Shown here: in pieces, positions 55,875-64,000 of the stretch
Layout of the letters: every line of letters begins with the position of its first letter
Numbering within the stretch: the stretch's first letter is position 1
From: Subtercola endophyticus
Lineage (GTDB): Bacteria; Actinomycetota; Actinomycetes; Actinomycetales; Microbacteriaceae
Assembly: GCF_021044565.1 (NCBI RefSeq)
Contig: NZ_CP087997.1
Span: 3,038,001-3,102,000 of the forward strand
Direction: 5' to 3'
DNA length: 64,000 bases
Program-made: the position numbers and the translations under genes
Notes under the pieces: model-generated
Databases searched by the model: none
What the model was told of the DNA's origin: nothing
What the model saw: only the letters and a program-made list of their open reading frames with translations

Positions 55875-56627
55875 ATGACACGTTTTGAGCAGAAATCTGT
55901 ACTCGTTACCGGTAGCACAAGCGGGATCGGCCGGTCGATCGCCGAAGCGTTCGCGAAAGAGGGTGCTTTCGTGGTCATCACAGGGCGCAACGAGCAGCGC
56001 GGCGAACAAACCGCAGCCTCGATCGTGAATCAGGGCGGTCGCGCGACCTTTGTCCGCTCCGACCTCGCCGCGGGAGGGGATGCCATCTCGGTGCTCGCTG
56101 ACGCCGCGCTCACGGCCAGCGGTGGAACCATCGACATACTGGTCAACAACGCCGCCGCACTCATTCCCGCGCAGTCCCTTTTCGATGCGACTGAAGCACA
56201 AATTGACGACGCCCTCACCGTGAACGTCAAGGTCCCTTTTCTCTTGACGGCGGCGATAACTGCCCCCATGATCGCTCGGGGTAGCGGGGTCGTCGTGAAC
56301 ATCGGATCGGTCAACGGCATCGTCGGCATGTCTGTCGCAGCGCTGTACGGCGCTAGCAAAGCGGCGCTGCATTCACTCACCAAATCCTGGGCCGCCGAAC
56401 TCGCGCCGCTAGGGATCCGGGTGAACACCGTCGCGCCTGGACCAACGATGACTGATACCAACGAGCCATACTGGTCGGTTCTGCAGGAACTCTCCACGGA
56501 CGTCCCTGACGGGCGTCCCGGAACCGCGCACGAAGTCGCCTCGGCCGTGCTGTTCCTCGCATCTGACGAAGCGAAACACATCCACGGCGCGACGCTCACC
56601 GTCGATGGCGGAATGACCACCCGATGA
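55875..56627 (+). CDS. SDR oxidoreductase, classical
   Basis: A 250-residue classical SDR: VLVTGSTSGIGRSIAEAFAK, DILVNNAAALIP, active site GSVNGIVGMSVAALYGASKA (Ser, Tyr, Lys), VAPGPTMTDTNEP and GATLTVDGGMTTR. It is an NAD(P)-dependent oxidoreductase of unknown substrate. GAGGAG ten bases upstream supports ATG 55875 over the out-of-operator TTG. It is under the adjacent TetR regulator. Confidence 0.88.
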   Translation: MTRFEQKSVLVTGSTSGIGRSIAEAFAKEGAFVVITGRNEQRGEQTAASIVNQGGRATFVRSDLAAGGDAISVLADAALTASGGTIDILVNNAAALIPAQSLFDATEAQIDDALTVNVKVPFLLTAAITAPMIARGSGVVVNIGSVNGIVGMSVAALYGASKAALHSLTKSWAAELAPLGIRVNTVAPGPTMTDTNEPYWSVLQELSTDVPDGRPGTAHEVASAVLFLASDEAKHIHGATLTVDGGMTTR

Positions 56628-56724
56628 AAACGCCGAACTGGACGAGATGAAGCGCCGCAAGCTCACCCCCGACAAACCTCCCCTCATTGAGGGTTTCGCC
56701 GCTGAGTGTTCTTCACGAAAAGCG

Positions 56725-56754
56725 TTGACATTCCTTATTCGATATAGCTAGCGT
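56725..56754 (+). promoter_or_regulatory. promoter of the PadR gene, probably leaderless
   Basis: TTGACA (56725-56730) and TAGCGT (56749-56754) with an 18-base spacer put the transcription start at about 56761, the A of the PadR start codon. A leaderless transcript is likely. The spacer contains ATTCGATATAG, possibly part of a PadR operator. Confidence 0.45.
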
Positions 56755-56760
56755 AAGGTC

Positions 56761-57084
56761 ATGGAGCTGATTCAGCGCGTGACCGCCCCGACCGTCGATG
56801 TGCTCAGGGTGCTTCTTGAGCGCAGCGTCCCGGTGTGGGGTCTACAGATAATCAAGCAGACCGGCCGGCTCCCGGGAACGGTGTATCCGGTGCTGGAGCG
56901 TCTGGAGCGACAGGGCTGGGTGACGGCCTCATGGGAAAAAGACTCATCCAGGACCGGGCCCCGCAGAAAGCTGTACGAATTCACGGCCGACGGTGAAACC
57001 GCCGCGAGAGACGTCTGCCGTGCTTTTGAGAAAAAGAACCAGCAGGTTCCCCACCCGAGTACAGGACAGGTGGCCACGTCATGA
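56761..57084 (+). CDS. PadR-family transcriptional regulator
   Basis: A 107-residue winged-helix protein with the PadR pattern DVLRVLLERSVPVWGLQIIK, RLPGTVYPVLERLERQGWVT and GPRRKLYEFTADGE. Such small PadR regulators commonly repress themselves together with an adjacent membrane protein gene. Here the next gene overlaps by ATGA and encodes a membrane protein, matching that arrangement. The ligand is unknown. Confidence 0.9.
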   Translation: MELIQRVTAPTVDVLRVLLERSVPVWGLQIIKQTGRLPGTVYPVLERLERQGWVTASWEKDSSRTGPRRKLYEFTADGETAARDVCRAFEKKNQQVPHPSTGQVATS

Positions 57085-58493
57085 ACCACCACAAAAGCTT
57101 TGTCCTATCGATCGCGATAGCACTGTCTCCATACGATCAACGAGAAAGCCGCACCGAGCAGTGGGTTGCCGATCTTCGCGACGCTGAAGAACTCGGAATC
57201 CCCAGGTGGAGCATCACTACCGGTGCCCTACTGACTGCCGCGACCAGCACGCATAAACGACAGCCCCTCGTTCGAGACACGATCACTGAAAGCGGGAACA
57301 TCATGGAATTCAGCAAGGTCCGATCACGCCCCCCAGCGATGACTCAGCTCCAATGCGTGGCTGAGGCTCAGTCGCTGTTGAAAATCCTGGACCAGGCTGT
57401 TCCTCTGGTGGAGTCCGCGGAGGCTTTGATAGCGAAGTTGAGCGCGGAAGAGCGGCCCACGTCGGACAACGCTCGTGACGGGTTGCGTCTTCGCCTCCGC
57501 TTCGTGGAACTGTTGGGCCCTCTGAACGAGCTCCGTTGCCCGGAGCACGCCGACATCCGGAACGAGACGGCGCGGTTTTTCACCTTCTATCTGCACATGA
57601 TCACTCGCTCGTTCGAGGTTCGGTTTTCGACGTTGGGACGCACGGAGTACGAGATCGTCAACGCTCCTTCCACGGCCCCGACCCGGTACGCCCGGTTGCT
57701 TGGGCTTCGAGCCTCCCTCGTTGAATCTCTTGAGGACCTGCCCGAGCTGCGCGCAGAAGATTCGCCCGCAACCCCTGAGCTGCCTGCTCCTGGTGAAGTA
57801 GATCGGAGAATACCTTTTGGCCTGATCGCGCTAGGTCTGATCGTTGTTGTACTATCCATCTTGGCTGTGATTTGGCAGTCATCTGCCGCGCAGAAGGTCT
57901 CCTTCACCTGCGGTGACCTTGGCTGCCAAGCATCAGATCCAGGTCTCTATTTCCTCACCACCGCCGCATTGCTCTTTGCCCCCACGCTCCTCGCGGCGGG
58001 TGCCATTTCAGCAGTGATCTCCTTCGGCATGACGCGTCTATTGGTCAGCAAGCGGCTCTCCCGCAAACCCGCGACCGCCAATGGGGCCTGGCTCCGTTTT
58101 CTGCCAATGGCCGTGAGCTGGGCTCCCGGGATTGTCCTTACCGCGGTGTCAGCGATCGCAATGCTGTACATCTCGCAAGCTTCGAAGTCGCCTGGTGCGC
58201 TCTGCCTGGCGGGCAGCTGCACCGACGAATACGCCTTCACTGAAACTCTTCACACCCTGGCACCAGCCGGCTTGCTCACAGGGATCACTTGCCTCTTGGT
58301 CGTCGCGCTCGGCCGAGCACTCCCCCGAGCCGACGTCGCCCGTTCAACGCCCTATGGCGAACCTGCACCGGTTCGTTCGGTCCAAGAGCCAGGCATGGTC
58401 GTGGGTGAATTGGAAGCTCAACCACGCTACTCGCAGACCGACGCTGCGCTCTTCATGCGCCCGACCGACGGCCCGAACTCCGACGCAATCTAG
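57081..58493 (+). CDS. PadR-linked membrane protein of unknown function
   Basis: A 470-residue protein. The N-terminal portion (LSPYDQRESRTEQWVADLRD, AEELGIPRWSITTGALLTAA) resembles the prefix found in proteins paired with PadR. A soluble helical middle of about 180 residues is followed by four membrane helices (FGLIALGLIVVVLSILAVIW; FLTTAALLFAPTLLAAGAIS; PMAVSWAPGIVLTAVSAIAM; GLLTGITCLLVVALGRALP). Cys pairs FTCGDLGCQ and LCLAGSC lie in the loops. It is translationally coupled to the PadR gene (ATGA). No biochemical role is known. Confidence 0.8.
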   Translation: MNHHKSFVLSIAIALSPYDQRESRTEQWVADLRDAEELGIPRWSITTGALLTAATSTHKRQPLVRDTITESGNIMEFSKVRSRPPAMTQLQCVAEAQSLLKILDQAVPLVESAEALIAKLSAEERPTSDNARDGLRLRLRFVELLGPLNELRCPEHADIRNETARFFTFYLHMITRSFEVRFSTLGRTEYEIVNAPSTAPTRYARLLGLRASLVESLEDLPELRAEDSPATPELPAPGEVDRRIPFGLIALGLIVVVLSILAVIWQSSAAQKVSFTCGDLGCQASDPGLYFLTTAALLFAPTLLAAGAISAVISFGMTRLLVSKRLSRKPATANGAWLRFLPMAVSWAPGIVLTAVSAIAMLYISQASKSPGALCLAGSCTDEYAFTETLHTLAPAGLLTGITCLLVVALGRALPRADVARSTPYGEPAPVRSVQEPGMVVGELEAQPRYSQTDAALFMRPTDGPNSDAI

Positions 58494-58517
58494 TCGTCTG
58501 GTCACCCGAGTACCGGC

Positions 58518-58595
58518 ATGCTCGTCGGGTATATGCGGGTTTCGAAAGCTGACGAATCCCAAAGCACCGATCTGCAACGGGACGCGCGCCCGCGG
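58518..58595 (+). pseudogene. serine resolvase/invertase remnant (N-terminus)
   Basis: From ATG 58518 the frame gives MLVGYMRVSKADESQSTDLQ then RDA, the start of a Tn3-type resolvase or DNA invertase including the catalytic Ser (RVSKAD). Homology ends after about 24 codons. It is the only clear trace of a mobile element in the window and lies within the region of gene fragments. Confidence 0.65.
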
Positions 58596-58622
58596 CAGGG
58601 GTGGCCGACCCCCGCAGGTAGT

Positions 58623-58889
58623 TCATCTAGGCTCCGATGCTTCGCCCTTGCTCGACGGCGAAGGCAACGGCGGGGACACAAACCCCGCCAATGGGATCCC
58701 AACTGCGGTCGCTACCAGCGCTATTACCCATCGCAACGGCCACAGAACACGCGCTGCGAGCCGTACGGTCGGTCCGGCGGGGACGACCAACTTACCGTGC
58801 TCGATCGATGTCGGTTCGTTTCGGTCCCACGCTCGGCCCATCATGTAGAGAGAATAGTCCGCCGACGAAACCCGCGCACCGCTCGGCAA
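58623..58889 (-). CDS. small membrane protein, uncertain
   Basis: A frame of up to 88 codons (more likely starting at ATG 58844) with one hydrophobic segment, RVLWPLRWVIALVATAVGIP, and a Pro/Ser-rich tail. No ribosome site is convincing and no family is recognised. It is listed because it is the best coding candidate in the 450-base gap between the membrane protein and the FMN reductase genes. Confidence 0.3.
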   Translation of the reverse strand: MPSGARVSSADYSLYMMGRAWDRNEPTSIEHGKLVVPAGPTVRLAARVLWPLRWVIALVATAVGIPLAGFVSPPLPSPSSKGEASEPR

Positions 58890-58946
58890 ATAAGAAATTC
58901 CCTAGCCACGGCCGTCTCGTGAACCTTCGTTTACGGACTGACGATC

Positions 58947-59528
58947 TCAGGCGGCCCCGAGGGTCTTCCTCGAGCGGACCGTCTCGAGCGCGCCGGCCCA
59001 TGACAGAACCTGGTCGAGCATGACGCCGACTTGAGTCGCGATCGCTGCGGTCGGCTCGTAGCCGTCGGCGTCGAATCCTGTGTGCGTGTTGGCAGCGGGT
59101 TGAGCGCGGACCGTTGCAACCTGCACCTCGGCGAGAACGAGGCGGAGAGCTTCAGCTGCACGCACGCCGGCCGCCCAACCGCCGTAGCTCACGATGCCGG
59201 CGGGCTTGTCGTTCCATTCCCTATAGATGTAGTCGATTGCGTTCTTCAGGGCTCCGGGGAATGAGTGGTTGTACTCCGGGACGACGAAAACGAAGCCGTC
59301 GAAACTGTCGATGACGCGGGACCACTGGAGGGTGTGTTCGTGGGTGTACTGCGCGAACGTGGGGTTGCCCGGCTCGTCGAGGTTTCCGAGATCATGGTCG
59401 GCAAGATCGATCAGTTCGTATTCGGCGCCACCGTGCTCGCGTGCGGCACAGAGCACCCAGGAAGCGAGTGCGGCTCCTCGGCGGCCGGGACGGGTACTGC
59501 CGAGGATGATTCCGATGCGAAGTGACAT
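58947..59528 (-). CDS. NADPH-dependent FMN reductase family protein
   Basis: A 193-residue flavodoxin-fold reductase: IGIILGSTRPGRRGAALASW (FMN phosphate loop), VFVVPEYNHSFPGALKNAID (the PEYN motif) and VSYGGWAAGVRAAEALR. It reduces FMN, quinones or azo-type compounds with NADPH. It is divergent from a MarR gene with two identical-type palindromes between them and is probably induced when MarR is released (inference). GAAAGG precedes ATG 59528. Confidence 0.9.
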   Translation of the reverse strand: MSLRIGIILGSTRPGRRGAALASWVLCAAREHGGAEYELIDLADHDLGNLDEPGNPTFAQYTHEHTLQWSRVIDSFDGFVFVVPEYNHSFPGALKNAIDYIYREWNDKPAGIVSYGGWAAGVRAAEALRLVLAEVQVATVRAQPAANTHTGFDADGYEPTAAIATQVGVMLDQVLSWAGALETVRSRKTLGAA

Positions 59529-59544
59529 GACGAACCTTTCAAGA

Positions 59545-59586
59545 GTTGATGCGTCAACACTATTGAGGTAGCGTTGATACGTCAAC
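59545..59586. promoter_or_regulatory. paired palindromic MarR operators
   Basis: GTTGATGCGTCAAC (59545-59558) and GTTGATACGTCAAC (59573-59586), exactly 28 bp apart, between the divergent FMN reductase and MarR genes. Confidence 0.7.
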
Positions 59587-59608
59587 TCTTCTGGCTTATG
59601 CTTGTCCG

Positions 59609-60091
59609 GTGACCCGCCGATTGCTTACGCCTGCTGAGTGGGATCTGTGGCATTCGTGGATGGAGGCGCAACGCATCGTCGTTGCCCAGATCGACGGATC
59701 GCTCCAGAACGTAGCCGGCATCTCGAAAGCCGAGTTCAGCCTTCTGCGAACCCTCGGGAACGCGCCAGAGGCCGTTCTTCGCGTCGGAGCTCTCGGGGCT
59801 GCGCTTCGGTGGGAGAAGAGCCGCGTATCCCATTTGCTGAGCCGCATGGAGAATCGCGGCCTGGTTGAACGAATTGAAGCTGGCGCGCCCGGCCGCCGAA
59901 CGGCAGTCACTCTCAGCCCCCACGGCCTCGATGTCCTGACGACGGCGCTGCGGGTGCATGAGAGAAGTGTCGGTGACCTTTTCATCGACCGCCTAACCGG
60001 CGAGCAGTCCACTGCCATCCGCACCTGGAGCCAGCAAACACTGAACAGATCACCACTTGCCGAGCCAGGGAGCACGTCGAGCGAGCGGTAG
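59609..60091 (+). CDS. MarR-family transcriptional regulator
   Basis: A 160-residue winged-helix regulator: GISKAEFSLLRTLGNAPEAV, RVGALGAALRWEKSRVSHLL (recognition helix) and SRMENRGLVERIEAGAPGRR (wing). It starts at GTG 59609. Divergent from the FMN reductase, with paired palindromes between, it is likely an autorepressor responding to an oxidant or phenolic ligand, as is common for the family. A truncated oxidoreductase follows. Confidence 0.9.
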   Translation: MTRRLLTPAEWDLWHSWMEAQRIVVAQIDGSLQNVAGISKAEFSLLRTLGNAPEAVLRVGALGAALRWEKSRVSHLLSRMENRGLVERIEAGAPGRRTAVTLSPHGLDVLTTALRVHERSVGDLFIDRLTGEQSTAIRTWSQQTLNRSPLAEPGSTSSER

Positions 60092-60133
60092 ATCGCAACT
60101 CTGACCCGCGCTCCGCCAATCTGCGGCAACAGA

Positions 60134-60500
60134 GTGCCGCCGTCGGGTGCCCACAAATTCGTGCAGTCGGAGAAGATGACGATTGTCGAACCCGGCTCGG
60201 AGCACGACAACGGGCCCTACGACATCATCATCGAGCTCGTCTCTGCCCCCGGCTTTCTCGATCGCACTGCACTCTTAGCGAGAGGGGGCAAGCTCGTGAT
60301 CATCGGCATTCTTACGCCGATGAACGTCGATCCCGGCATGGCGTGGCTGGGTTCGCTCTTACTGAACAACTGCACGATCATCGGAACGACCATCCGCGGG
60401 CGAAGCCACGCTGACAAGGCGATTCTCGCCCGTGAACTCGAGCGGTCGGTGATGCCCCTAATCGCCAGCGGCGCGATCCGTATTCATCTCGATTGCGCCG
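60134..60500 (+). pseudogene. medium-chain dehydrogenase/quinone reductase remnant (C-terminal part)
   Basis: The frame from 60134 contains YDIIIELVSAPGFLDRTALL, ARGGKLVIIGILTPMNVDPG and TIIGTTIRGRSHADKAILAR, the C-terminal half of the Rossmann domain of a zinc-type alcohol dehydrogenase/quinone oxidoreductase. The catalytic domain and the GxGxxG loop are missing, and the 3' end runs into the convergent membrane-protein gene. It is a doubly truncated remnant. Confidence 0.6.
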
Positions 60501-61572
60501 CGGCACGCCGCTTCTTGACGACGGACACCACCGCGATCAGCACGATCACGACGACCAGCCAAATGAGAAGCTGTAAAATCCATCGGCCTGCTTGAGCGCC
60601 GTCGAAGTACAAGATGCTTCGCATCGCCTCGAGACCCCCGGCACCGACCCAGGTGTTGTGCACCACCTGCCAGAACGGAGGCAGCATAGACATCGGCACG
60701 CTTCCGCCGGCAGAGGGGAAGTTCAGCGCGACAAGGAACAGAATCTCGGCTAGCACAGCGGCCTGCCCAAGCAGGAGGGTGAACAACGTCGCCAGTAGCG
60801 CGACCGTGAAGGTGTAGATCATCCCCACTCCAATCACGCCGGCGGCCGTGCCGAAGGTGACACCGAAATCGACGAACAGGCTGATCATCGCGAAACCCAG
60901 CACGGGAACGACGATGCCTGCTCCGACGGCGGTGAACAGCTTGCTGCGCAGGCTCCCCTTTCGAATGGCCTGACTGATCACTGTGATACTCAGAAACGCA
61001 CCGATCGTGCAGATGATGAGGTAGAAGAACAGCACAGTGCCAGAGGGATCGTCGGCAGGAAGCGGCGCCACGTCATCGACCGTGACGGTCGCACCGAGCT
61101 GGGTAGCGATCGGCGTAGCCACGCTCTCGACGACTTGCGCAGCGAGCCTGCTGCCTGCAGACGCGACGACGACCGTGACCGTGGCGCCGTCGATGATCAC
61201 GGCACCGACCGAATCACGATTGGCTACGGACTCACGAGCGGCAGCGGCATCCGTCGTCTGAGTGATGTCGAATGCACCGGCCGCCTTGTCGTTGACGGCG
61301 TCCGTGAGTTGCTCGGTGACGGCAGCGGGCCCCGCGATCGTGAGCCCCATGTCATGCGGCGACGGCGCGTGAGTCGCGCTGACATAGCACAACGAGAACG
61401 CCACCAAGAAGAACAGCGGCATCGAGATGACAGCGATCAGGCGGGTGCGCAGCGAAGCCCGACGACTTGAGTCGAGCGAATCGGGGGTCACCACCACGTC
61501 GAGGTGGTTTTCGGGCATTTCGAGCAGGTCTTCTGGTGTGCTCGGGGTGGTGCGGGGGGTTTCGGTGGTCAT
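60484..61572 (-). CDS. ABC-2/YhgE-like membrane protein
   Basis: A 362-residue protein: a cytoplasmic N-terminus, one membrane helix (LIAVISMPLFFLVAFSLCYV), an extracellular domain of about 120 residues, then about five helices (VLFFYLIICTIGAFLSITVI and GVGMIYTFTVALLATLFTLL among them) and a Lys/Arg-rich end. The topology matches YhgE/Pip or DUF3533-type ABC-2 permeases, sometimes linked to drug or phage susceptibility. Its start overlaps the stop of a truncated paralogue (ATGA), so a two-gene operon has been damaged. Confidence 0.8.
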   Translation of the reverse strand: MTTETPRTTPSTPEDLLEMPENHLDVVVTPDSLDSSRRASLRTRLIAVISMPLFFLVAFSLCYVSATHAPSPHDMGLTIAGPAAVTEQLTDAVNDKAAGAFDITQTTDAAAARESVANRDSVGAVIIDGATVTVVVASAGSRLAAQVVESVATPIATQLGATVTVDDVAPLPADDPSGTVLFFYLIICTIGAFLSITVISQAIRKGSLRSKLFTAVGAGIVVPVLGFAMISLFVDFGVTFGTAAGVIGVGMIYTFTVALLATLFTLLLGQAAVLAEILFLVALNFPSAGGSVPMSMLPPFWQVVHNTWVGAGGLEAMRSILYFDGAQAGRWILQLLIWLVVVIVLIAVVSVVKKRRAAAQSR

Positions 61573-61920
61573 CGGTTCGCTCCTTCTCCTGCGGTGATCG
61601 ACCGGGTAGCGGGATCGCCGATGCTTTCATGGATGAGTTCGTGATCGTCGATCTGGTAACTCTCGACTTTCACATGCCTGTGCGCGAGCGAATCACTGAC
61701 GGCTTCTTCGTGAGCATCGGGGTCCGAGACGGGCTCAGTATCAGCCTGGGCGGCAGCGGATGTCGCGGTGAGCGCCAAGATCTCTTTCTTCTGCCTGCGC
61801 ACTGTCTTGGTCTGGTACACGACGAAGTTGACGAGCACGAGGCCGACGGTCCAGGCCAGCAGCTGTGGCAGGAACCGCTCGACTCCGTTTCCGCCGAAGT
61901 AGACGATCGATCGGAACGAG
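61569..61920 (-). pseudogene. truncated paralogue of the YhgE-like membrane protein (3' end)
   Basis: The minus-strand frame contains FRSIVYFGGNGVERFLPQLL then AWTVGLVLVNFVVYQTKTVR, matching MRSILYFDGAQAGRWILQLL near the C-terminus of the neighbouring protein, followed by a tail of about 75 residues. The other membrane helices are missing; upstream of about 61920 the DNA becomes an ALDH gene on the opposite strand. It is the 3' remnant of a second permease subunit. Confidence 0.7.
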
Positions 61921-63011
61921 CAGAACGACTCCTGGCCGATGAGCCACTCGAGGTCGCAGCCCACGAAGGAACGGCCTATATCACTCACCAGCCGATGGGC
62001 ATCATCTACGCCGTCGAACCCTGGAACGGCCCTTTCTCGCAGGCAATCCGCCCGATTTGCGGCAACCTCATGGCCGGCAACGTCGTCATCCTCAAGCACG
62101 CCAGCAACATTCCCGCCTGCGCCGACGCCATCGACCAGCTCTTCAAAGACGCCGGCCTGCCCGAGGGTGTCTTCACCAACTTGTTCGTCACCCACGCCCA
62201 GTCGGCGACGATCGTGGCGGATTACCGGGTGCGGGGCGTGACCCTCACCGGAAGCGACGAAGCCGGCTCCCGGCTCTCGGAGCAGGCCGGCAGGGCCATC
62301 AAGCCTGCCGTGATGGAACTCGGCGGCTCGGATCCGATGATCGTGCTCGAAGATGCGAACCTCGACCTCACTGCGCAGTGCTCGAGGTTCCGCTTCGCTC
62401 TGAGCGGCCAGGCCTGCATCTCCAACAAGCGGATGATCGTGCTTGACGGCGTCTACGACGCCTTCGTCGAGAGATTCACCGCACTGACCGAGTCGATCGT
62501 TCCTGGGGACCCGTCAGTGGCGACCACGACCTTCGGCCCACTGTCGTCACGAGAGGCGGCCGACGGCGTACGCGACCAGATTCGCCGCGCCGTGGAAGGC
62601 GGCGCGACCGCGACCGAGCTGGGGCCTGTGGTTCCCGATCTGCCCGCCTTCGTACAGCCGACGCTGCTCACCGGCCTCACCCCCGACAATCCGGTGTTCT
62701 ACGAGGAGATCTTCGGACCAGTGCCGATCTTGTTCCGGGTCGACGACGAGGCTGCGGCAGTGGGGCTCGCCAACGACTCGCGCTACGGCCTCGGCGGCAC
62801 CGTCTTCAGCGAAGACATCGAGCGCGCCCAGCGAGTGGCTCGCCAGATCGACACCGGCATGGTGAGGATCAACCAGCCGACGGGCCAGCCCGCAGACATG
62901 CCGTTCGGCGGCACCAAGCGGTCGGGTCTAGGCCAGGAGATGGGCCCGCAGGGAATCAGGGAATTCGTGAACTCCAAGCTGATCAGCATCGCACCGCAAT
63001 ACTCGGCCTGA
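61917..63011 (+). pseudogene. succinate-semialdehyde-type aldehyde dehydrogenase, 5'-truncated
   Basis: ALDH homology starts at ERAERLLADEPLEV (about 61917) and continues through THQPMGIIYAVEPWNGPF (Asn), VMELGGSDPMIVLEDANLDL (Glu), ALSGQACISNKRMIV (Cys), YEEIFGPVPILF and MPFGGTKRSGLGQEMG to the normal C-terminus. About the first 100 residues, half of the NAD domain, are gone, although an open frame runs on upstream into unrelated DNA. Catalytic residues remain, but correct folding is unlikely. It abuts the truncated permease, so one deletion event explains both. Confidence 0.7.
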
Positions 63012-63109
63012 CCCGAGACCGGCAGCTTGCCCTGCACGAGAATGATCGAGCCAGACACGTTCTTGCCTCTAACCCGATGAAGATGTAATGGTTAGGGTCG
63101 AAAACCAAG

Positions 63110-63134
63110 AAAACCCCCGGCAGGCGGGGGTTTT
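63110..63134. terminator. strong bidirectional terminator
   Basis: Arms AAAACCCCC (63110-63118) and GGGGGTTTT (63126-63134) around a 7-nt loop, with T runs on both strands. It lies directly downstream of the tRNA-Arg gene (minus strand) and 100 bases after the ALDH stop (plus strand). Confidence 0.85.
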
Positions 63135-63137
63135 CGG

Positions 63138-63214
<77 letters not shown>

Positions 63215-63275
63215 ATCTGCGTGAAGCCGACCTGCAAAGGTCGCTTTTCACACAAGGGAAAACATTACCACATGC

Positions 63276-64000
63276 TCACTGAGCCGCGTATCCACCATCG
63301 ACGAGGTGGTAGCTGCCGCTGATGAACGACGCGGCGTCGCTGGCCAGGAAGGCGACCAGAGCGGCGACCTCTTCGGGCTGGCCGAGGCGGCCGAGGGCGT
63401 GCTTGGCGGCGAGGGCGGCCTGAACATCCGCATCCATATTGTTGTCGATCAGGGGCGTCTTGATGAAACCGGGGCCCACGGCGTTGGTGCGCACGTTCTG
63501 GGCGCCGTACTCGAGCGCAGCGTTCTTGGTGAGGCCGAGCAGGCCGTGCTTGGCGGTGACGTAGGCCGACGACGAGGCGATTCCGACGCTGCCGAGCACC
63601 GATGCCATGTTGACGATGGATCCGCCGCCGTTCGCCGCGATGGCCGGCAGTTGCGCTTTGAGGCCGTAGAACACCGAGTTGAGGTTGATCTCGATGACCT
63701 TGCGCCAGCTTTCGATCGAGTAGTCGCCGATCGAGGCGGCCTCGCCACCGATTCCGGCGTTGTTCACCGCGATACGCAGGGGCGCGAGGGCATTCGCCGC
63801 AACGACACTGGCATCGGCGAACGCCGGGTCGGAGACGTCGCCGACAAGGGCTTCTGCCGTGCCGCCGGCCGCGCGGATCTCATCGACGACGGCCTGCGCG
63901 GGCTCCTGTCGAACATCCGTCACCAGCACTGCGGCGCCGTTCGCCGCGAGCTCGAGCGCGACAGCGCGCCCGATACCCGATCCTGCTCCCGTCACGATCG
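63276..64000 (-). CDS. SDR oxidoreductase, 5' end outside window
   Basis: At least 239 residues of a classical SDR whose beginning lies beyond base 64000: TGAGSGIGRAVALELAANGA, RIAVNNAGIGG, active site ASVLGSVGIASSSAYVTAKH (Ser, Tyr, Lys), VGPGFIKTPLIDNN and SGSYHLVDGGYAAQ at the C-terminus. It is a FabG/glucose-dehydrogenase-like NAD(P)-dependent enzyme with unknown substrate. It is transcribed in the same direction as the tRNA gene that follows it. Confidence 0.88.
   Translation of the reverse strand, partial: IVTGAGSGIGRAVALELAANGAAVLVTDVRQEPAQAVVDEIRAAGGTAEALVGDVSDPAFADASVVAANALAPLRIAVNNAGIGGEAASIGDYSIESWRKVIEINLNSVFYGLKAQLPAIAANGGGSIVNMASVLGSVGIASSSAYVTAKHGLLGLTKNAALEYGAQNVRTNAVGPGFIKTPLIDNNMDADVQAALAAKHALGRLGQPEEVAALVAFLASDAASFISGSYHLVDGGYAAQ

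Noticed and set aside
56628..56724. Possible transposase OrfA-like peptide (ENAELDEMKRRKL) after the SDR at 55875
   Set aside because: Too short, with no start or supporting motif; the gap is treated as non-coding with the PadR promoter at its end.
61467..61916. Upstream part of the 514-codon frame leading into the ALDH
   Set aside because: It reads permease-gene DNA on the wrong strand and has no ALDH homology before about 61917.

Overview
The window is GC-rich with short intergenic gaps, frequent ATGA/TGATG stop-start overlaps and some GTG starts. It carries an actinobacterial-type MenB, a LAxTG-type surface anchor and mostly FadE/MaoC/AMP-ligase-type CoA chemistry. This points to a high-GC actinobacterium, probably Microbacteriaceae-like (inference from sequence style, not a database result). 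There is no rRNA, CRISPR array, intact insertion sequence or prophage. One tRNA (Arg-ACG) lies at the right end.

Region 1 (about 1-34.3 kb) is one large catabolic island for a cyclic carboxylic acid handled as a CoA thioester. It has three acyl-CoA synthetases, four acyl-CoA dehydrogenases (one pair looks heteromeric), a two-subunit MaoC-type hydratase, many SDR dehydrogenases, a thiolase, a CoA transferase and an HMG-CoA-lyase-like enzyme. At 16.5-18.9 kb is a clear BadH-BadK-BadI set: 2-hydroxycyclohexanecarboxyl-CoA dehydrogenase, cyclohexene-carboxyl-CoA hydratase and 2-ketocyclohexanecarboxyl-CoA hydrolase. At 20.7-25.3 kb a minus-strand operon encodes a two-subunit 2-hydroxyacyl-CoA dehydratase/benzoyl-CoA-reductase-type iron-sulfur enzyme, its ATP-dependent activator and a PaaX-family regulator. 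A Zn-alcohol dehydrogenase and a coniferyl-aldehyde-dehydrogenase-type ALDH (30-32.7 kb) could oxidise an alcohol to the acid that enters the pathway. Two paralogous PaaI-type thioesterases bracket the island.

Most promoters of the island share a 29-bp operator, TGGTCWGWCC-N10-TNWGWCCAA, in the divergent gaps. The best candidate regulator is the GntR/FCD-type protein at 9066-9833, whose family (FadR) is known to bind TGGTCNGACCA. The dehydratase/reductase operon lacks this site. Instead it has a separate perfect inverted repeat in its divergent promoter, suggesting control by PaaX.

Region 2 (34.4-45.8 kb) holds transporters, a DUF1254/DUF1214 protein, a MetE-like protein, an ATPase with a nested inverted-repeat promoter, a DHA2 drug exporter behind a terminator/anti-terminator leader, and secreted or anchored proteins. 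Region 3 (45.8-63 kb) mixes small housekeeping or resistance-type genes with four regulator plus oxidoreductase modules (TetR or MarR beside an SDR or flavin reductase), most with paired palindromic operators. Regions 2 and 3 are littered with gene remnants: ALDH, AraC, MazG-like, VOC, aldo-keto reductase, resolvase, MDR, a membrane protein and a 5'-truncated ALDH. Repeated deletion or recombination is the likely cause. The window ends with the tRNA and a partial SDR gene.
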